Shown here one piece after another: positions 51,833 to 64,000 of a stretch of DNA of 64,000 nt. Made by a program: the position numbers and the translations under genes. Source of the stretch: Kudoa neothunni (lineage: Eukaryota; Cnidaria); the NCBI GenBank assembly GCA_964304625.1, contig OZ199838.1:11904001-11968000 (forward strand). The letters run 5' to 3'. Position 1 is the first letter of the stretch, and each line of letters opens with the position of its first letter. The notes under the pieces were generated by a model. The model did no database searches. It saw only the letters and a program-made list of their open reading frames with translations, and was not told the origin of the DNA.

Positions 51833-53699
51833 GATTCAAAACAGTTTTCAGGGCAGATTAATACGAAATTCAAAATCTCGTTTACGGAGATAATCTTTTA
51901 AAAGGTTGTTATTACTTTTTAATGATTTTAACGAACATTACTGGTTAAGTTAAAATTAGAGATGAAAAGTTCCATAGTAATTTGCAGGTTTGTATGCGCT
52001 ATATTATATATTTTAAAACTTTACAAATAGATTTGACGAAGATATTTTTAGGGCATCTCAACATTGTGAAATCTACCTACAACATAACTGGTTCATGATT
52101 ACATTTAATTAGTCACAATAAATGAATTATATTGTTAATTGGGGGAAATCTATACTAATTTTAGCCATTATAATTAATTATTCGTTAATCTCACACATTA
52201 TCTATTGTTAAAATCATATATATTGATAAGTGTAAAACCACTCTTTATAAAAATAAATTAAAAAAATCATGGAAAATTATTATTTACAAAAATATAATGA
52301 GACGAAATATACTTGAGATGATTCTGCTCCAATTCGATATTATAAAAGATCGATTTACCATAATATGGGTTTATCTGCTACTAAGAGCAAGATAAATTAT
52401 AATTAGAACATACCTTGCAAAATAAATTCTAATCAATTTGTTAACTATTCAATACGAATAAAATTTTTTATAGAAGTTATTGCCCAAAAATGATGATTGA
52501 TCGGTAAAACTGCAGCAAAGTCGCTGTATGTCAAATCAATGACAATGGTCAAAAGCAACTCTGTTGATAATTTTATTTTTGTGCATTTATCTGTGTTGAT
52601 GAAACAAGATTTTGCATCAAGAATCCAATTAGTTATCAATATTAGTTACTTCACTTTCATATTGAACTAGTATTCTCTCATAATCATTTTTAAATGTAAT
52701 AACACTCAGTCAAGTAAAGTGTCGCTTATGTAATTTTAAATTTGGCTGTGGCAACTTTAATTCAGATGCCTAATCACAATTTCTCCTTAACTATTAGCTA
52801 TTATAAATTCTTTGTCTATGAGAGTTTCTCATTTTATGCAACCTTTAAATATTCAAATTTTGCAAATGCATAACGCTAATATCAAAAATAAATTATTGGA
52901 TGGAATACAGGAAATCCCTCTACAAATTATTAAACAAATATCACATTAATTTGATTTAACAAATGTAGGATTAATGTGAGAATTATTTAAAATGTTTAAC
53001 TGGAAATTGCAACCACCATTCTACATTTTAACACATGAATGTTAAATATCGTTAGTTATTTATACGTATGCTGGCTAATACAGGCTAAAAATAACAACCC
53101 CCAAATATTTTGTTATTGCAATCTCAACGTACCCTTTAATCCATTAATTTATTGTTTTTTCATCTTAAATCCGTAAAAAATTTCTATTAATTTTTTTATT
53201 AATCTCTGTAAAAATTAGATTTACGAAATTAAAAGGTAAAATAAAAATAGGATTTATGCATTATATTGTTAAACAAATAATTTACATTTTAACTGATTTT
53301 TTATAAATATGGATATTAAATTATATTTATATACAAATAAAAAACATAATCAACCAAAAATCATGACGAATATGTATAATTATAAATAATTATTGAACGG
53401 ATTTCTATTCGAAATTTCATTTTTTGAACATTAATCAATTTCCAATCCATCACTTTTACATTATTTAGGTTCACCTTCATATTATTTAATTTGATGTATA
53501 AATTCAAACCGACATTGTATTATTATTTTTATACAGCGTAATTATAAAATACACCGTAAAAACCGATACCGGAATTTACGCCGCCTGAGGATTTGTTATT
53601 GTTGAAATTTTTGCAATATTAATAAACATATGCGAATCCGTCAGGGTATATAAAGATTCAATTTTTTTGCAATTTTGCATTTCTCGTTCCAATCTCTCA
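51833..53699. other. AT-rich intergenic DNA
   Basis: No feature supported. Confidence 0.6.
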
Positions 53700-56273
53700 T
53701 CAAATCCTGAAAATATGAACTTTTCTTCCACTTTTGTCACTGTAACACGAGATCGTAAACATTCATAAAATTATTTGAATGATTGCAACATATGATGACG
53801 TGTCAACGAACATTAATTATTAACAAGGGAATATCGGCCGGATTTATTATAGATTTACTAGATCGGTTGTGTATGCCGTTATGTTGATTCATTATAAAAT
53901 CTTGGAAAATTTCACTACAGTAGTATTCCAGGCTTCCCACATCGGTTGATCGATTAGCAGTATGTCTCTAATTAGGTTGGAAAATTCGACGAAGCTCTGA
54001 TCGTTGCCAAAACCGGTGATTATTTGTCACATGTCTCTTTCATTTTCAAATTTTATGGTTCTGATACGACGCATCGTCGCAGAATCTTCTATTGCAAAGC
54101 TTGTAAGTTGGTTTACCGCAATCATTAATTTGGCTTTATTGTTAAACGTTATTAATTGATTACTATACAGTAGCCTGAAGGTTATAACGTATCCACCTTA
54201 AATTTTTAATAAAAATTTTATTAATTCATATATGTACATACCATTCAATATCTTTATAGTGGGAATTGAAAAGTGTCCCCTTCGACTCGCTAACTATAGC
54301 CAACAATTTATCAATGAAAGGAGCTAATCTTGGATCGCAATCCTGGCTAATTTGGTTTTTATGGTTTTTGTTAACCACGAAAAGATCTCCAGGCACGCAA
54401 TAATTGAAATGACCAAAAAAGTTTTGGATTGCAGACATTAGAATGGGTTTGCCATTCCTACCCTTAGGACCGTACAAAAACAAAGGTGTTTGTGTTTGCG
54501 AGGCTTGCGAAATTTTCTCTAGTAAATAATTGAGAAAAATATTTATAGGGTAATTGTTTAAAATGGTTTTCAGAAACACAGTCCAATTAGAATATGTGGT
54601 TGTTGTGTAATTAAATTGGGATCATTTAACGGGAATATCCTCTTCTCTTTGGGTCTGTAATCTCCTCTATGTTTATTATATATATAATTGGCGAGATGTA
54701 TATTATTTAAATAACAATCTGTTGCAATATTGGATTTTAAATAGAATTTTTCCAGAATGATTGACTCCTGTACCATGCCAATTTTTGGAATTTTTATTTG
54801 TTTTATTGCTAATTCAAGTAGGGAATCAAATTCGTAATCATATTTTTTAGAACAATTGGTAATCGCTTTCCTAATTCGCTGAGGAAGGTGTGTATTTTGT
54901 TCTTTAACCAATTTCCTTTGGACCAATGACCACTGATTATTTGGTGTTGAATAATAAAACCATGGTTTAGGTCACCAATGTAAACATAATCTTGAATTTT
55001 TTCGGAAAACAGAACCGGATTCAAGCATTTGTGATAGATTAGATTTGGTATTAAATCTCACATGGATTCAATGGAAATGTTTTATCCTTTTACAATGATT
55101 TTTTGGGAAATGACGTCTAATGGGCTGGATGTACTCACTAGATCAAAGATTTTATGTGTGTTATTTGAAAAATTCTTATTTGCATGCTATTAAAAGGCAA
55201 GAATGTAATTGGTTATTATTATCAGGATTCTCCTAACTTCCAAATTGATAATCGTATTTGAATTGATTTTTGTTGAATAGAATTCATTGTAATTTTCCAA
55301 ATTTCGGATTATGTGTCCTTCTTCAGTGTTATAATGATCACGATAAAGTACATTTATATGTGGAGGTTGTTTTCAGAGGTGACCGGTGACGTGTACAATT
55401 GGTCATTTTGGTTTAACGCCGTAATATCTGGATCGATCCTTTTAACGTCTTGGACATTTGTGAGTTTAACTCATCCTTGTACATGAGCCACTTCAAACCC
55501 TGAAAGTCCTTGCGAAAAAATTGGCAAAATTTCTTGAATTTGGAGTCGTGAAACCTTATTACACACGATGAAGGAGTAATTACTCCATATAGATAATTGA
55601 GTTTATGTGTACGATTGTTCTTTTTGCAGAAACCGTTGAATATGTAGAAGTAACAATTATTTCTCCAGCAGAAATTGACGGAACGATGAATATTTTCACC
55701 ACCGTAAAACATTGATTATTTCTTTTATAAATCCATTAATAACGATTTAAGGAATTTTAGCCCAGGTAGTTGAGAGATCACACGGAAATGTGGAGAGGTT
55801 TAATAAATGATCCGTACTAGAAATTTCAGGTTAGTTTGAAATTTTCCGGTTTAAATTTATTTAAGTTTGAAAACTTTTCTTAATTGATCAAATTTTGAGG
55901 CATTTACAAAAATCACTATTTGACCCCTATCTGTATGCCCTCGAACTAATAAAATGTAAGGAGTAATATCAAGGATCGTTAACCAAGGAATGTGACGTTA
56001 GCTAGTAAAAGAATAATTGAATTTGAGGGGATTATTCGTTTATTTTTTCAACTTGATGTCTTTTAAGTCATCAATGTTTTTTAAATCGAGGTTTTGTAGA
56101 ATAGAATTTCTGTCCGTATCGAAGTAGAGAATAATGGGTTTGTCTTCATGACGTATTCGAATACGTTTGATTTTTTTAATTTTTCCACAAGAAAACCATA
56201 AGTTCTGGTTGATAGCGTAAACTATCCCCTCAGTTTGCGATACTTTTTGTTTCAATATTGTAAATGGGTGCAT
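53700..56273 (-). mobile_element. virus-like primase-helicase fossil, copy 1
   Basis: Old, broken copy of a viral-type replication gene. In minus-strand order: an archaeo-eukaryotic-primase-like start (about 56273-56040, with an acidic YFD motif), middle parts (about 55712-54570), a superfamily 3 helicase of the D5 type with a GPKGRNGK Walker A motif (about 54579-54226), and a C-terminal part to about 53700 that resembles the end of copy 2. It is interrupted many times (at least about six breaks). This primase-helicase pairing is known from nucleocytoplasmic large DNA viruses, virophages and Polinton-like viruses. No capsid, integrase or terminal repeat was seen nearby, so the family cannot be narrowed. 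Confidence 0.75.
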
Positions 56274-56999
56274 TATTGCAATAATTTGGTAAAGAGGTCT
56301 ACTATTGGATGACGGATAACGAAAAAAACACGATTCAGTAATGTCACTGGCGATTCTAAATTAGTGTCACGTCATCAACTCCCCGAAGTAACCGTAGTGT
56401 TAATACTAATGTTATTATATGATACAGAACTTCGAAATCACATTGCACGCGGTATCTATCGTTCGGATCAAATTGGGGTTTTTTGAATTATTTAGAACTT
56501 TCAATTTTAAAGATGTACTTTAAGAACATAAAGAATGATATTTATGAGATTCTTGTCAATTGTCACTGGGTGATTCAAGTTTAATTAACTACATAATGAC
56601 TCAGGAACGAGCGGCCAAACCAATAGAGAGATCGCTTCGAATATTAAAATGGACTAAAATACGACAAGGAAAATAATTAAAGCTTATGAGACAACAGAAA
56701 GATTTTGTCCTTCAACAAGAGGTGGTGATAGGCAATCAATTTTGTTGAACAGTCACAAGCAATTCATTATGGAATTAATCAACGGCGATTGCACAATATC
56801 GCTTAAAGTTACACTGGATAAATAAATAGATAACTTTAATATAAAAGCATCAAAACTTGCGTTAATGATGTGATTTTAAATCTGATTTAACAAATTTCAG
56901 TTTGCATCATTATTGAGAACGGTCTTATATTGTTTGGTGAATCAATATTCATTAAATCGTATTTTCTGGAATGTTTATACGACGAAATAGTTGAATTGA
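56274..56999. other. DNA between fossils
   Basis: No supported feature. Confidence 0.5.
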
Positions 57000-57790
57000 C
57001 TTAAACTTTTTTTATTATTACTTTTAAAATATGCCGATTGAATATGGCCATGTTTTATGCTGTGGTTACATACAACATCCTTAAATTTGCATTTATTAGG
57101 TGAATGTCTTTTTTTTCACAGGAGTAGAAAACTCCTTTTATCATTTGAATTTTGTTTATTGGTTCCTCTTGAACAAAACTAGATAGTTTTGCTCCGTTTT
57201 CAGCCACTTCTCGATCAGAGAGAAATGAAACCATTGCTCCTCATATTGGATTGGTAGATTTAACACATCATTTCGTATTTTACCAGAGTGCAAACCATTT
57301 ATTTGACGATCCCTCAGGTTCTCGTTTAAGTTTATACCAAACCGACATGACATATGATATTACCAGCTTTTTTAATTCTCTGATGTATTCAGCAATGGTT
57401 TCTTATCGGTGTTAATTTCGCCAGTTGAAAATTCCTCTCATAGCAATTACGTTTATAGGAGATGAAAGACATTTTACAAGAGATTTCTCCAGATTTTTCA
57501 AATTAACGCCCATAAATGTTAATGGGAAAGCTTAGCATTGATCTCCTTGTACTCAGTAGTGTTCATGCTCATTAATATTAGAGATTTCTTCTTACCGTCA
57601 TCTAATATTGAATTAAGCAAAAAGTATTCGCGGATTTGTTCGACAAAACAATTAATATCTTCATTCTTATCGTATTTAGATATTTTCATTTTTAACGAGT
57701 CTTCGCCGCTAGTTGTTAATGCCGTGCGTTACGATCATAGGAAGGGTTCATTGTGCTTATAAAACATACCAGTGACAAAGAACAGTACTC
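57000..57790 (-). mobile_element. Gag-like remains of a Ty3/Gypsy element
   Basis: Fragment of an LTR-retrotransposon Gag on the minus strand. It has the typical order of a DINCFVEQIREYF-type capsid start, a middle with LNENLRDRQINGL, and a zinc-knuckle-like Cys/His patch near 57080. It is broken (at least about three breaks), no LTRs or polymerase were found, and it looks old. Family assignment rests on the Gag pattern alone. Confidence 0.6.
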
Positions 57791-58209
57791 TAACTAGACC
57801 GTTTGTTTATATAGATAGGGAGACATCATGTAACACATCTAAAATGACGTCACGTCTATGAACTAACATATTTACGATGTACTAAATTACAAATACATAT
57901 GAAAATTAATAATAATGTTAACTAACACATACTAACGTTACTCCGCGAAAAAATAGAAACCAATGTATTAACGAATAATGTAACTGAATTTGAAGTGATG
58001 GTGACCGTATTAGTAAATAGGAGTTAACCCGGGCGTATTAGTTAGAATAACGATAACCAATTAATAATTAAGGAAATCAGCACGCCTAGCTGTATGGATG
58101 CCATAAGGTTGGTCCATAGTAAACAACTTCCTTTGGTGTCATAACAAATGGTAACTTTTAAATAAAGCACTACCAGTTATGGACAATGTATCCCTCCATA
58201 AAATCACTG
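57791..58209. other. spacer before SINE
   Basis: No supported feature. Confidence 0.5.
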
Positions 58210-58715
58210 AACGCTTTTTTTGTTTACAAGGTCAAAACCCGGACGCAACTTGTTAGGTTGTGAAGTTCGGGCTGGTTAGGCCGTCTCCAGTTACGCTTTA
58301 GGCACCGCAACGCCATATTAAGGCGACTTACGCTTATGCGGTAGAGTGGGACCATAACCCATTAAACATCTTCGTTTCGGAGCAAACACCACCCAAAAAA
58401 TACCCCGGACTAACCCTGAATTAGTCCGGGAAAATCGTCTGTATGCGGGCGTCAGCTTTACGGAAACCCCCTACTGGGTTGGATTTCGTCCCTGTAAACC
58501 GGCGTTTATGAGCGCCCAAGTTCTACTATTCCGCCAGGTTTCCCTCCCAAATGCAAGCAAGACTACGATAAATCGTATAATCCTTGCGATTACTACATCC
58601 TTCCTACTTAATTTCGGATTAGGAGTACAGGAACGCCCCGACTAGGCTTCGAACTCGCAATCTCACGGTATGCGATCCCGACCTAAAACCACGATGCCAC
58701 ATTGTCCAGGCTACC
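58210..58715 (-). repeat. tRNA-derived SINE
   Basis: A clearly GC-richer 500-bp block in AT-rich DNA. On the minus strand its 5' end (58715-58634) is tRNA-like: A box TGGCATCGTGG and, about 40 nt on, B box GTTCGAAGC (fits GWTCRANNC), which form an internal RNA polymerase III promoter. A long unique body follows; it contains a hairpin around CCCGGACTAA...TTAGTCCGGG (58400-58430). No A-rich tail or target duplication could be fixed, so the left edge is approximate. It could also be a tRNA pseudogene fused to unrelated DNA. Confidence 0.65.
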
Positions 58716-59814
58716 GAGATATGGGGGATCAATAGCTGAATATTATCGTATTTCATATTCTTATCTCCTTATTTGTCTTTTTGAAATCCACTGGAAAATA
58801 TGGTTGAAATGTAGAATAATGGTCGTAATCTAAATCAGCGACACCAGAAAACAACGAACCTGTTGATTATTGTAATTTTTGTATTTATCATTGTTTCATC
58901 ACCCGTAAGTTATTTTAGGCACTGTATTTGTTATCAATAATAGTTGTTGTAAAATATTATTTAATAACTGCTTGCCTCTCGCGGTTATTTCCAAAAGCAA
59001 TATCATTTATCGATCGAGTAAAGATTGCTTTATTTATCCTAAAATTTGAGTGTAACAACTATGATTTTTTATCAAACGTCATATTTCATCCTTAGCAATT
59101 GCCTACTATTAATTAAATGCCTATAAGAATAAGAAATTCATATTTTCTGCCAGCAATAAATGTTAAATTGTATCAAATGCATAACGTTAATATCAAAAAT
59201 TATTTATTATAATTAATCCACTAATTCCTATGATTAAATATTCAACAAATTTCATACTAATTTGATTTAAAAAATTCAGTATTAATGTCCGAACTAATTA
59301 CAATATTTAATCCGTACATGCGGCCATTATTCTACATTTTAACCGACCTGCCTCATCATAGATTTTGAACATGATTTTTAACTATACTCTACGAATTACG
59401 AACCTCCAAATAATGTTTTTTTACCTATATTAGGTTTGGTTTTTAAATTCTGGCATGAAACAAAACTCTCCTGAAAAACGAATAAAACCATTTTCATAGT
59501 TCCAAATATCACTAACCATCAAATCCTCCTGCCCCCCTTATGATTAACTCACATAGATCAAATTTGTCATATACATTGGGTGTCTATTTTCAATCAATGT
59601 AAAAAACGGAATAAGCGGAAATAATACAAATAACCAACATTACATGAATATTTAGAAAATTAAATGTACAATTCTATAATTAAGAAACCAAATAATAAAT
59701 ACAACTTTTACGCGTATTAAAAAAACCAAAAAATAAAACTTCACAACAAAATAATACCCAGAGAGTCTAATTCGATAAACGAATCGACATATTTTGCTCT
59801 TTTGAAAATCCTTT
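58716..59814. other. AT-rich spacer
   Basis: No supported feature. Confidence 0.55.
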
Positions 59815-62704
59815 TTAAAGCTCTTCCATCTCTCTTCTTAGTTTCCGTCGAATTATGATTATTTTACGGAGATAAGCAATGAATTCATATTTTAATTGCT
59901 TATTCACCGTAATATCGTTATCTTTAATGATTCTAGGATCATAACTCTCCACGAATTCTCTGAAACATACAAAGTCATCTTCACTACCCTCACACAGATG
60001 TTCATCCAAGAAATTCTGCAATCCCCCAGTATTCTCTTCTCTGAATACACATTCCACCGAAAAAGAAGAATCCTTTAAATTAATTAAAGAGACATCTTTG
60101 ATGATATTAACGAATTCTGACAGACACGAGTCAGTGGACAAGTCTCTTACGAGAGAAACCATGTCCCGCTCTAACTCACCCTGAAATTCATTCTCAAATT
60201 TTATTACTCTCACCCTACGACTAATAGCAGCGTCTCCTCCAATAAAACAGGTATTTTGTTTGTAGCTACTATTATCTTTGATTTATTGACAAAAGTATCC
60301 GATTACTAATTCATTCAAAAACAATCTTCTGTACGATATACCATCATTCACTATGTTAAAATAAATAAACAAATTAAAAATTATCGAAAACTAACCAATT
60401 AAACTTTTTATGAGGGATGTGTTGCATAAACAACCTCGGTTTTCTCCCACCGTTGTCAATTTTGTTGTTGAGAAGGGAATAAATCTGAGGTCATTGTCCC
60501 TCGCAACGTCACCGTTTCCATTCTTGGATATTACAAGGAATGCACCCGCAACGTCATAACGATACGGTTCAAACAGATTTTTAAGAATAAACAAAAGTGT
60601 GCTTTTCCCATTGCGTCCTTTTGGCCCATTAAAGAACAGAATTGTTTGAGACAGTTGTGATTGGAATAATGCTTCCGTTAGATAATTTAGAAGGATATTT
60701 TTGTCCTCTTCTCCAAGCAGGGAATCCAAAAATTCTTTAATTTGTTTGGATGAGATATTGGGTACATAATTGAAATTAAAAAATTTCAATGAAAAATCCC
60801 CCTATTCTTAGAGCGTGTTTTGAAGTCTTCCAATGAAATCAAACAATTTTTAAAATGGATGTGGTTGTAAAAACTAGAAATCGCGTCGACCGATTTTATC
60901 ATAATTTTTCCGTTATTAATCCCCAGTTTACGGAGTCTCACTTTGTAAGCTTTAGAAGATTTTCCATTTCTTTTATCACAATGCAGATATTCGAAATAAG
61001 GGAAACCCCCGGATAATTCATTAAAACATTCTCAGTTACGCTTACCAGAATACTTCCATTTAGATAAATGTATTTATATATGGAGCTATGTAACAATTTT
61101 TTAGGGGTGAATCCCATACATTTATCTCATCAAAAGCGGACCATTCGCCCCATTCCAATACATACATCAACTACTGCTGGTAATCCGAGCTGAGTATTAC
61201 ATCAACCCAGTTGAAGTAGGTTAAATTATCAAATAAGTTTTTCGGATTTTCAAGGGTAGCCTGCGGAAAGAATATATTTAATTCCTTTAGGATAACGGAA
61301 TAAGAATTCGCCGACATGGCTTCCGATGGATCCTGGAGATCTTTTTAAGAATATTAATACACCAAATTTACACGAGAATAAAAGGTTACTTGAGTTTAGA
61401 TTGAAGGAAAGGTTAACTATAACGTTTAGATTATAATTCACACCTCATAGATAATGGGTTGGCCTGAGTTTTTGGGTATTTTATGTGATTTAGGAGATAT
61501 TTTATGGGTATAATGAGTTGGGTCCACCAGTTTTAGGTTGTCCTGATTAGTCAGAGTTGCCTCATATTGATTTTGTGATAATTCCATGCTTCCCACTCCA
61601 ACATCTGCATTCCTCACCAGTTGAAGTAATTGTTTTGTTAAAAAGTCGTTGTATACAACTTATTCCAATGGATATATTTGTTTGATATTGGTTTGTGTTA
61701 TGAGCCCACAAGAGGAGTCATGACATGAAATCATGACTCTTCTTGGGGTGAGGGTACAATATAGGTTGTTGGAATTGTGTTTCAGTTGGGCTTCTTTGCA
61801 TATACCCTCAGAGTCAAGAAAGTAGCAAGTTCTTTTGTATTATAAGGAGAGGAAATCGTCTATATTTTGCGGACCATAAATTTCGGGAATCATTCCTTTC
61901 ATAATCTCCTCTATGAACGAGTTAGGGGAAATTTTTTGGGGAGCTAATGATTGGTTTGAGGGTTGGGGAGAGGTGGAACCAATAGGCGGGTTGTTGTTTG
62001 GATTAACGGATACTTCATTATGGTGGATCGATAAATCTAAGAATGAAGAAAGATTGGCCGAAATTTCTGCCATGAATATGGTTGTTGGTTTGTCTTTATA
62101 AAATGTCAAAGTTTTTTTTATGAAGTCATCACTGGCATCCACTTGAGCGGGCATAATTGGCAGAAGTTTACGATGTTCCTTTGCATTAGATGCATATACA
62201 TTTCTGAAAAGCTCCCCTCCTATCACTGTAAACATAGGAATCGACATCTCTTATTTGGAAAAATGAGTTCTGATTGAGGAAATTTTTGAGACTGGTAACA
62301 CCAGGGAATACTAACAATCCGTTATCGTTTTTAGTGTACATTCGTACCATAAGATAGGCGGAGTGTTTCATTGAAGAGTTGTGGAAGTCGTGGGATGTAA
62401 TCAAATAGAACTCAATTTGAAATATTGATTCAAAAATATTATTAATCATTTCTTGGATTGTTCTGATAGTCTCATTGCCCATTTCAATGGGGGATTGAGG
62501 AATGATGTCTTCTGGGTTCATTTTTATGTCCACATCGAAGTATGGGATAATGTGAGAGTCTCCTGGTGTATATTTAAATATGTTATGCGATTTTATTTTC
62601 TGGACAACGTTGTCGTAGGATGGGGTGGGTTTATGACGCCCGTAGTGATTCAAGACGTATACAATCCTACCTTTGTTCAAAGCACGTAGCTTAGACGAAC
62701 TCAT
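59815..62704 (-). mobile_element. virus-like primase-helicase fossil, copy 2
   Basis: Second, better preserved copy of the same type of region. Order on the minus strand: a primase part (62704-62186) with YFDVDIK acidic motif and a TSHDFHNSSMKHSAYLMV segment, a Pro/Asn-rich linker (62247-61840), degraded middle, a D5-type SF3 helicase (60789-60391) with NGPKGRNGKS Walker A, and a C-terminal part (60213-59815). It has about five breaks. The helicase blocks of the two copies agree at roughly 40 % of positions by eye, so they are not a recent duplication: either two separate captures or one old duplication. No capsid gene or terminal repeat was found. Confidence 0.8.
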
Positions 62705-64000
62705 TTCAATGATTGTGAGTATTAGAGCTTCTTAAACACGCGGATGTAATGATTAAATTTGATGCCTGATGAATTAAGCACAAAAGTGGCGATAAAATGT
62801 TATGCGTGATAATTAGAGTAAGATAGGGTGTGGCATATAATGTTTCTAAAAGTCGAACGTGATATTCTTTGTATCATAAACACAGAATCGATCAAGGCAT
62901 GCGTGAGATAAATTGAGTGTTATAGTTCTAATTAAGTTAGAAAAAATTACTTCGATATATTTTCCATCCTAACAAGATAATTACTCTACAATTTTATGAA
63001 ATTTTAAATAAGTTTAATATTATAATAAATTAAAAGATGTATAAAACATATTATTGTGTTCTTGTCTGTAAAAACGTTTACTTTCTATAGCTAAGGCGAC
63101 CTTTAATGTTAAAATTCGAATTCCTTAATTTTAGAGCTATTAAAATTTGTAACCGTGATGAAAAAGGGATCAATCCTAATTCATCTCACGCTCATTAGTT
63201 AATATTACACACTTCACGTTACACGCGTAGAAAGTCTAATTTGAAAAATATTTTATGCAGTACGTATTATATGGTCAAACAAATGTTTCATAAATAAACA
63301 TCGTAGGATTTGGTTTCAAATTTTAAAGAAACGGTAATTCGTTTTAGGCCTTTTTAAGGGATTATATTTCTTTTAAAGTCATATGCATGTGTACGAAAGA
63401 TATTTAATGAGAATGCACTAATTATAATGCTGATTGAAGAGGGTTTAATGGTAGGTGTAATTTTTAAAATATAATGTTTGTAACGACATTTCGGTGGGAG
63501 GTATGCTATCGGAAAAATTTTAAAAACCAAACTTTATTAAGTATAAACAAAATATATAAAAATCAGGTAGATTTGAATTTGGTAAAATGTAGTAAAAACT
63601 CATGCATCGAAAATATGATGAGGCACGTCTAATTTTTAAATATTAGACTTGCCTCATCTGTATATCGTGTAATTTTTATGTAAAATGCATCAATGTAAGT
63701 TATACCTAATTCCTTTGGAATTAATATATCAATGTATAAATTTAATATATTAGGTATACCGAATTTCAATATTGAACCTTAACCTTAGATATATTTTTTC
63801 CGTTTTTGGAATAAAAATTAATTTTTACTTTATTTAAGAAAACTTTACATTTTAAGCATTCATTCAGAAGTTAAAAAATTTATATTTATTAAGGATGAAC
63901 AAATAAAATAATTATTAAAGATTGGTTTTTAGGCTTTGAGGATTAACATAGGGTCTAATATAACAAATTTTGATAGATGTATTATTAATTGAGCCTGCAA
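62705..64000. other. AT-rich region with inverted repeats
   Basis: A strong near-perfect hairpin at 63617-63659 (GATGAGGCACGTCTAAT against ATTAGACTTGCCTCATC) and a second inverted pair around 63700-63760 (TATACCTAAT and ATTAGGTATA). No coding signal seen. Confidence 0.5.

Overview
The window is AT-rich (very roughly 70-75 % by eye) eukaryotic DNA with animal genes. Ten genes that look like host genes could be placed, eight of them split by very short GT-AG introns: 37-63 bp in most cases, many of them 39-46 bp. The gene set (a TERF2IP/RAP1 telomere protein, a CRYZL1-type quinone-oxidoreductase-like protein, cathepsin L proteases, GSK3, BCD1/ZNHIT6, prefoldin 2) points to a metazoan. The AT bias, tiny introns, shortened proteins and load of decayed DNA transposons suggest a genome-reduced parasitic animal. 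A myxozoan is my best guess; an orthonectid or similar is an alternative. The lineage call is inference, not read from a marker gene.

Layout. 0-7 kb: a hAT-type MITE, a guanylate kinase gene (-) with one apparent frameshift, and a decayed MULE transposon (-). 7.7-14 kb: a RAP1 homologue (+) of 11 exons whose Myb domain is split by a 3.1 kb repeat-filled intron, then dUTPase (-). 14-19 kb: intergenic DNA with a TIR element and a dispersed repeat. 19.2-26.6 kb: GSK3-like kinase (+), BCD1 (+) and CRYZL1-like (-). 26.8-33 kb: unassigned possible exons, a Merlin remnant, prefoldin 2 (+), a possible tRNA-related SINE scrap. 33-37 kb: a piggyBac element with a hAT MITE nested inside it and a second copy of the first MITE just upstream. 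37.7-43.8 kb: an uncharacterised intact gene (+), a hAT transposon with a perfect 8-bp target duplication, a scrap of a second hAT family and an internally deleted relative of the first. 46-52 kb: two tandem cathepsin L-like genes (-). 53.7-62.7 kb: two diverged, broken copies of a virus-like primase-helicase region, with Gag-like remains of a Ty3/Gypsy element and a GC-rich tRNA-derived SINE between them. The last 1.3 kb shows only small inverted repeats.

There is no operon-like logic; the host genes are unrelated housekeeping functions (nucleotide metabolism: GUK1, dUTPase; telomere: RAP1; snoRNP assembly: BCD1; folding: prefoldin; signalling: GSK3; proteolysis: cathepsins). The exon models are mine, made by finding GT/AG sites that keep the frame and extend family similarity; no alignment or search was run.
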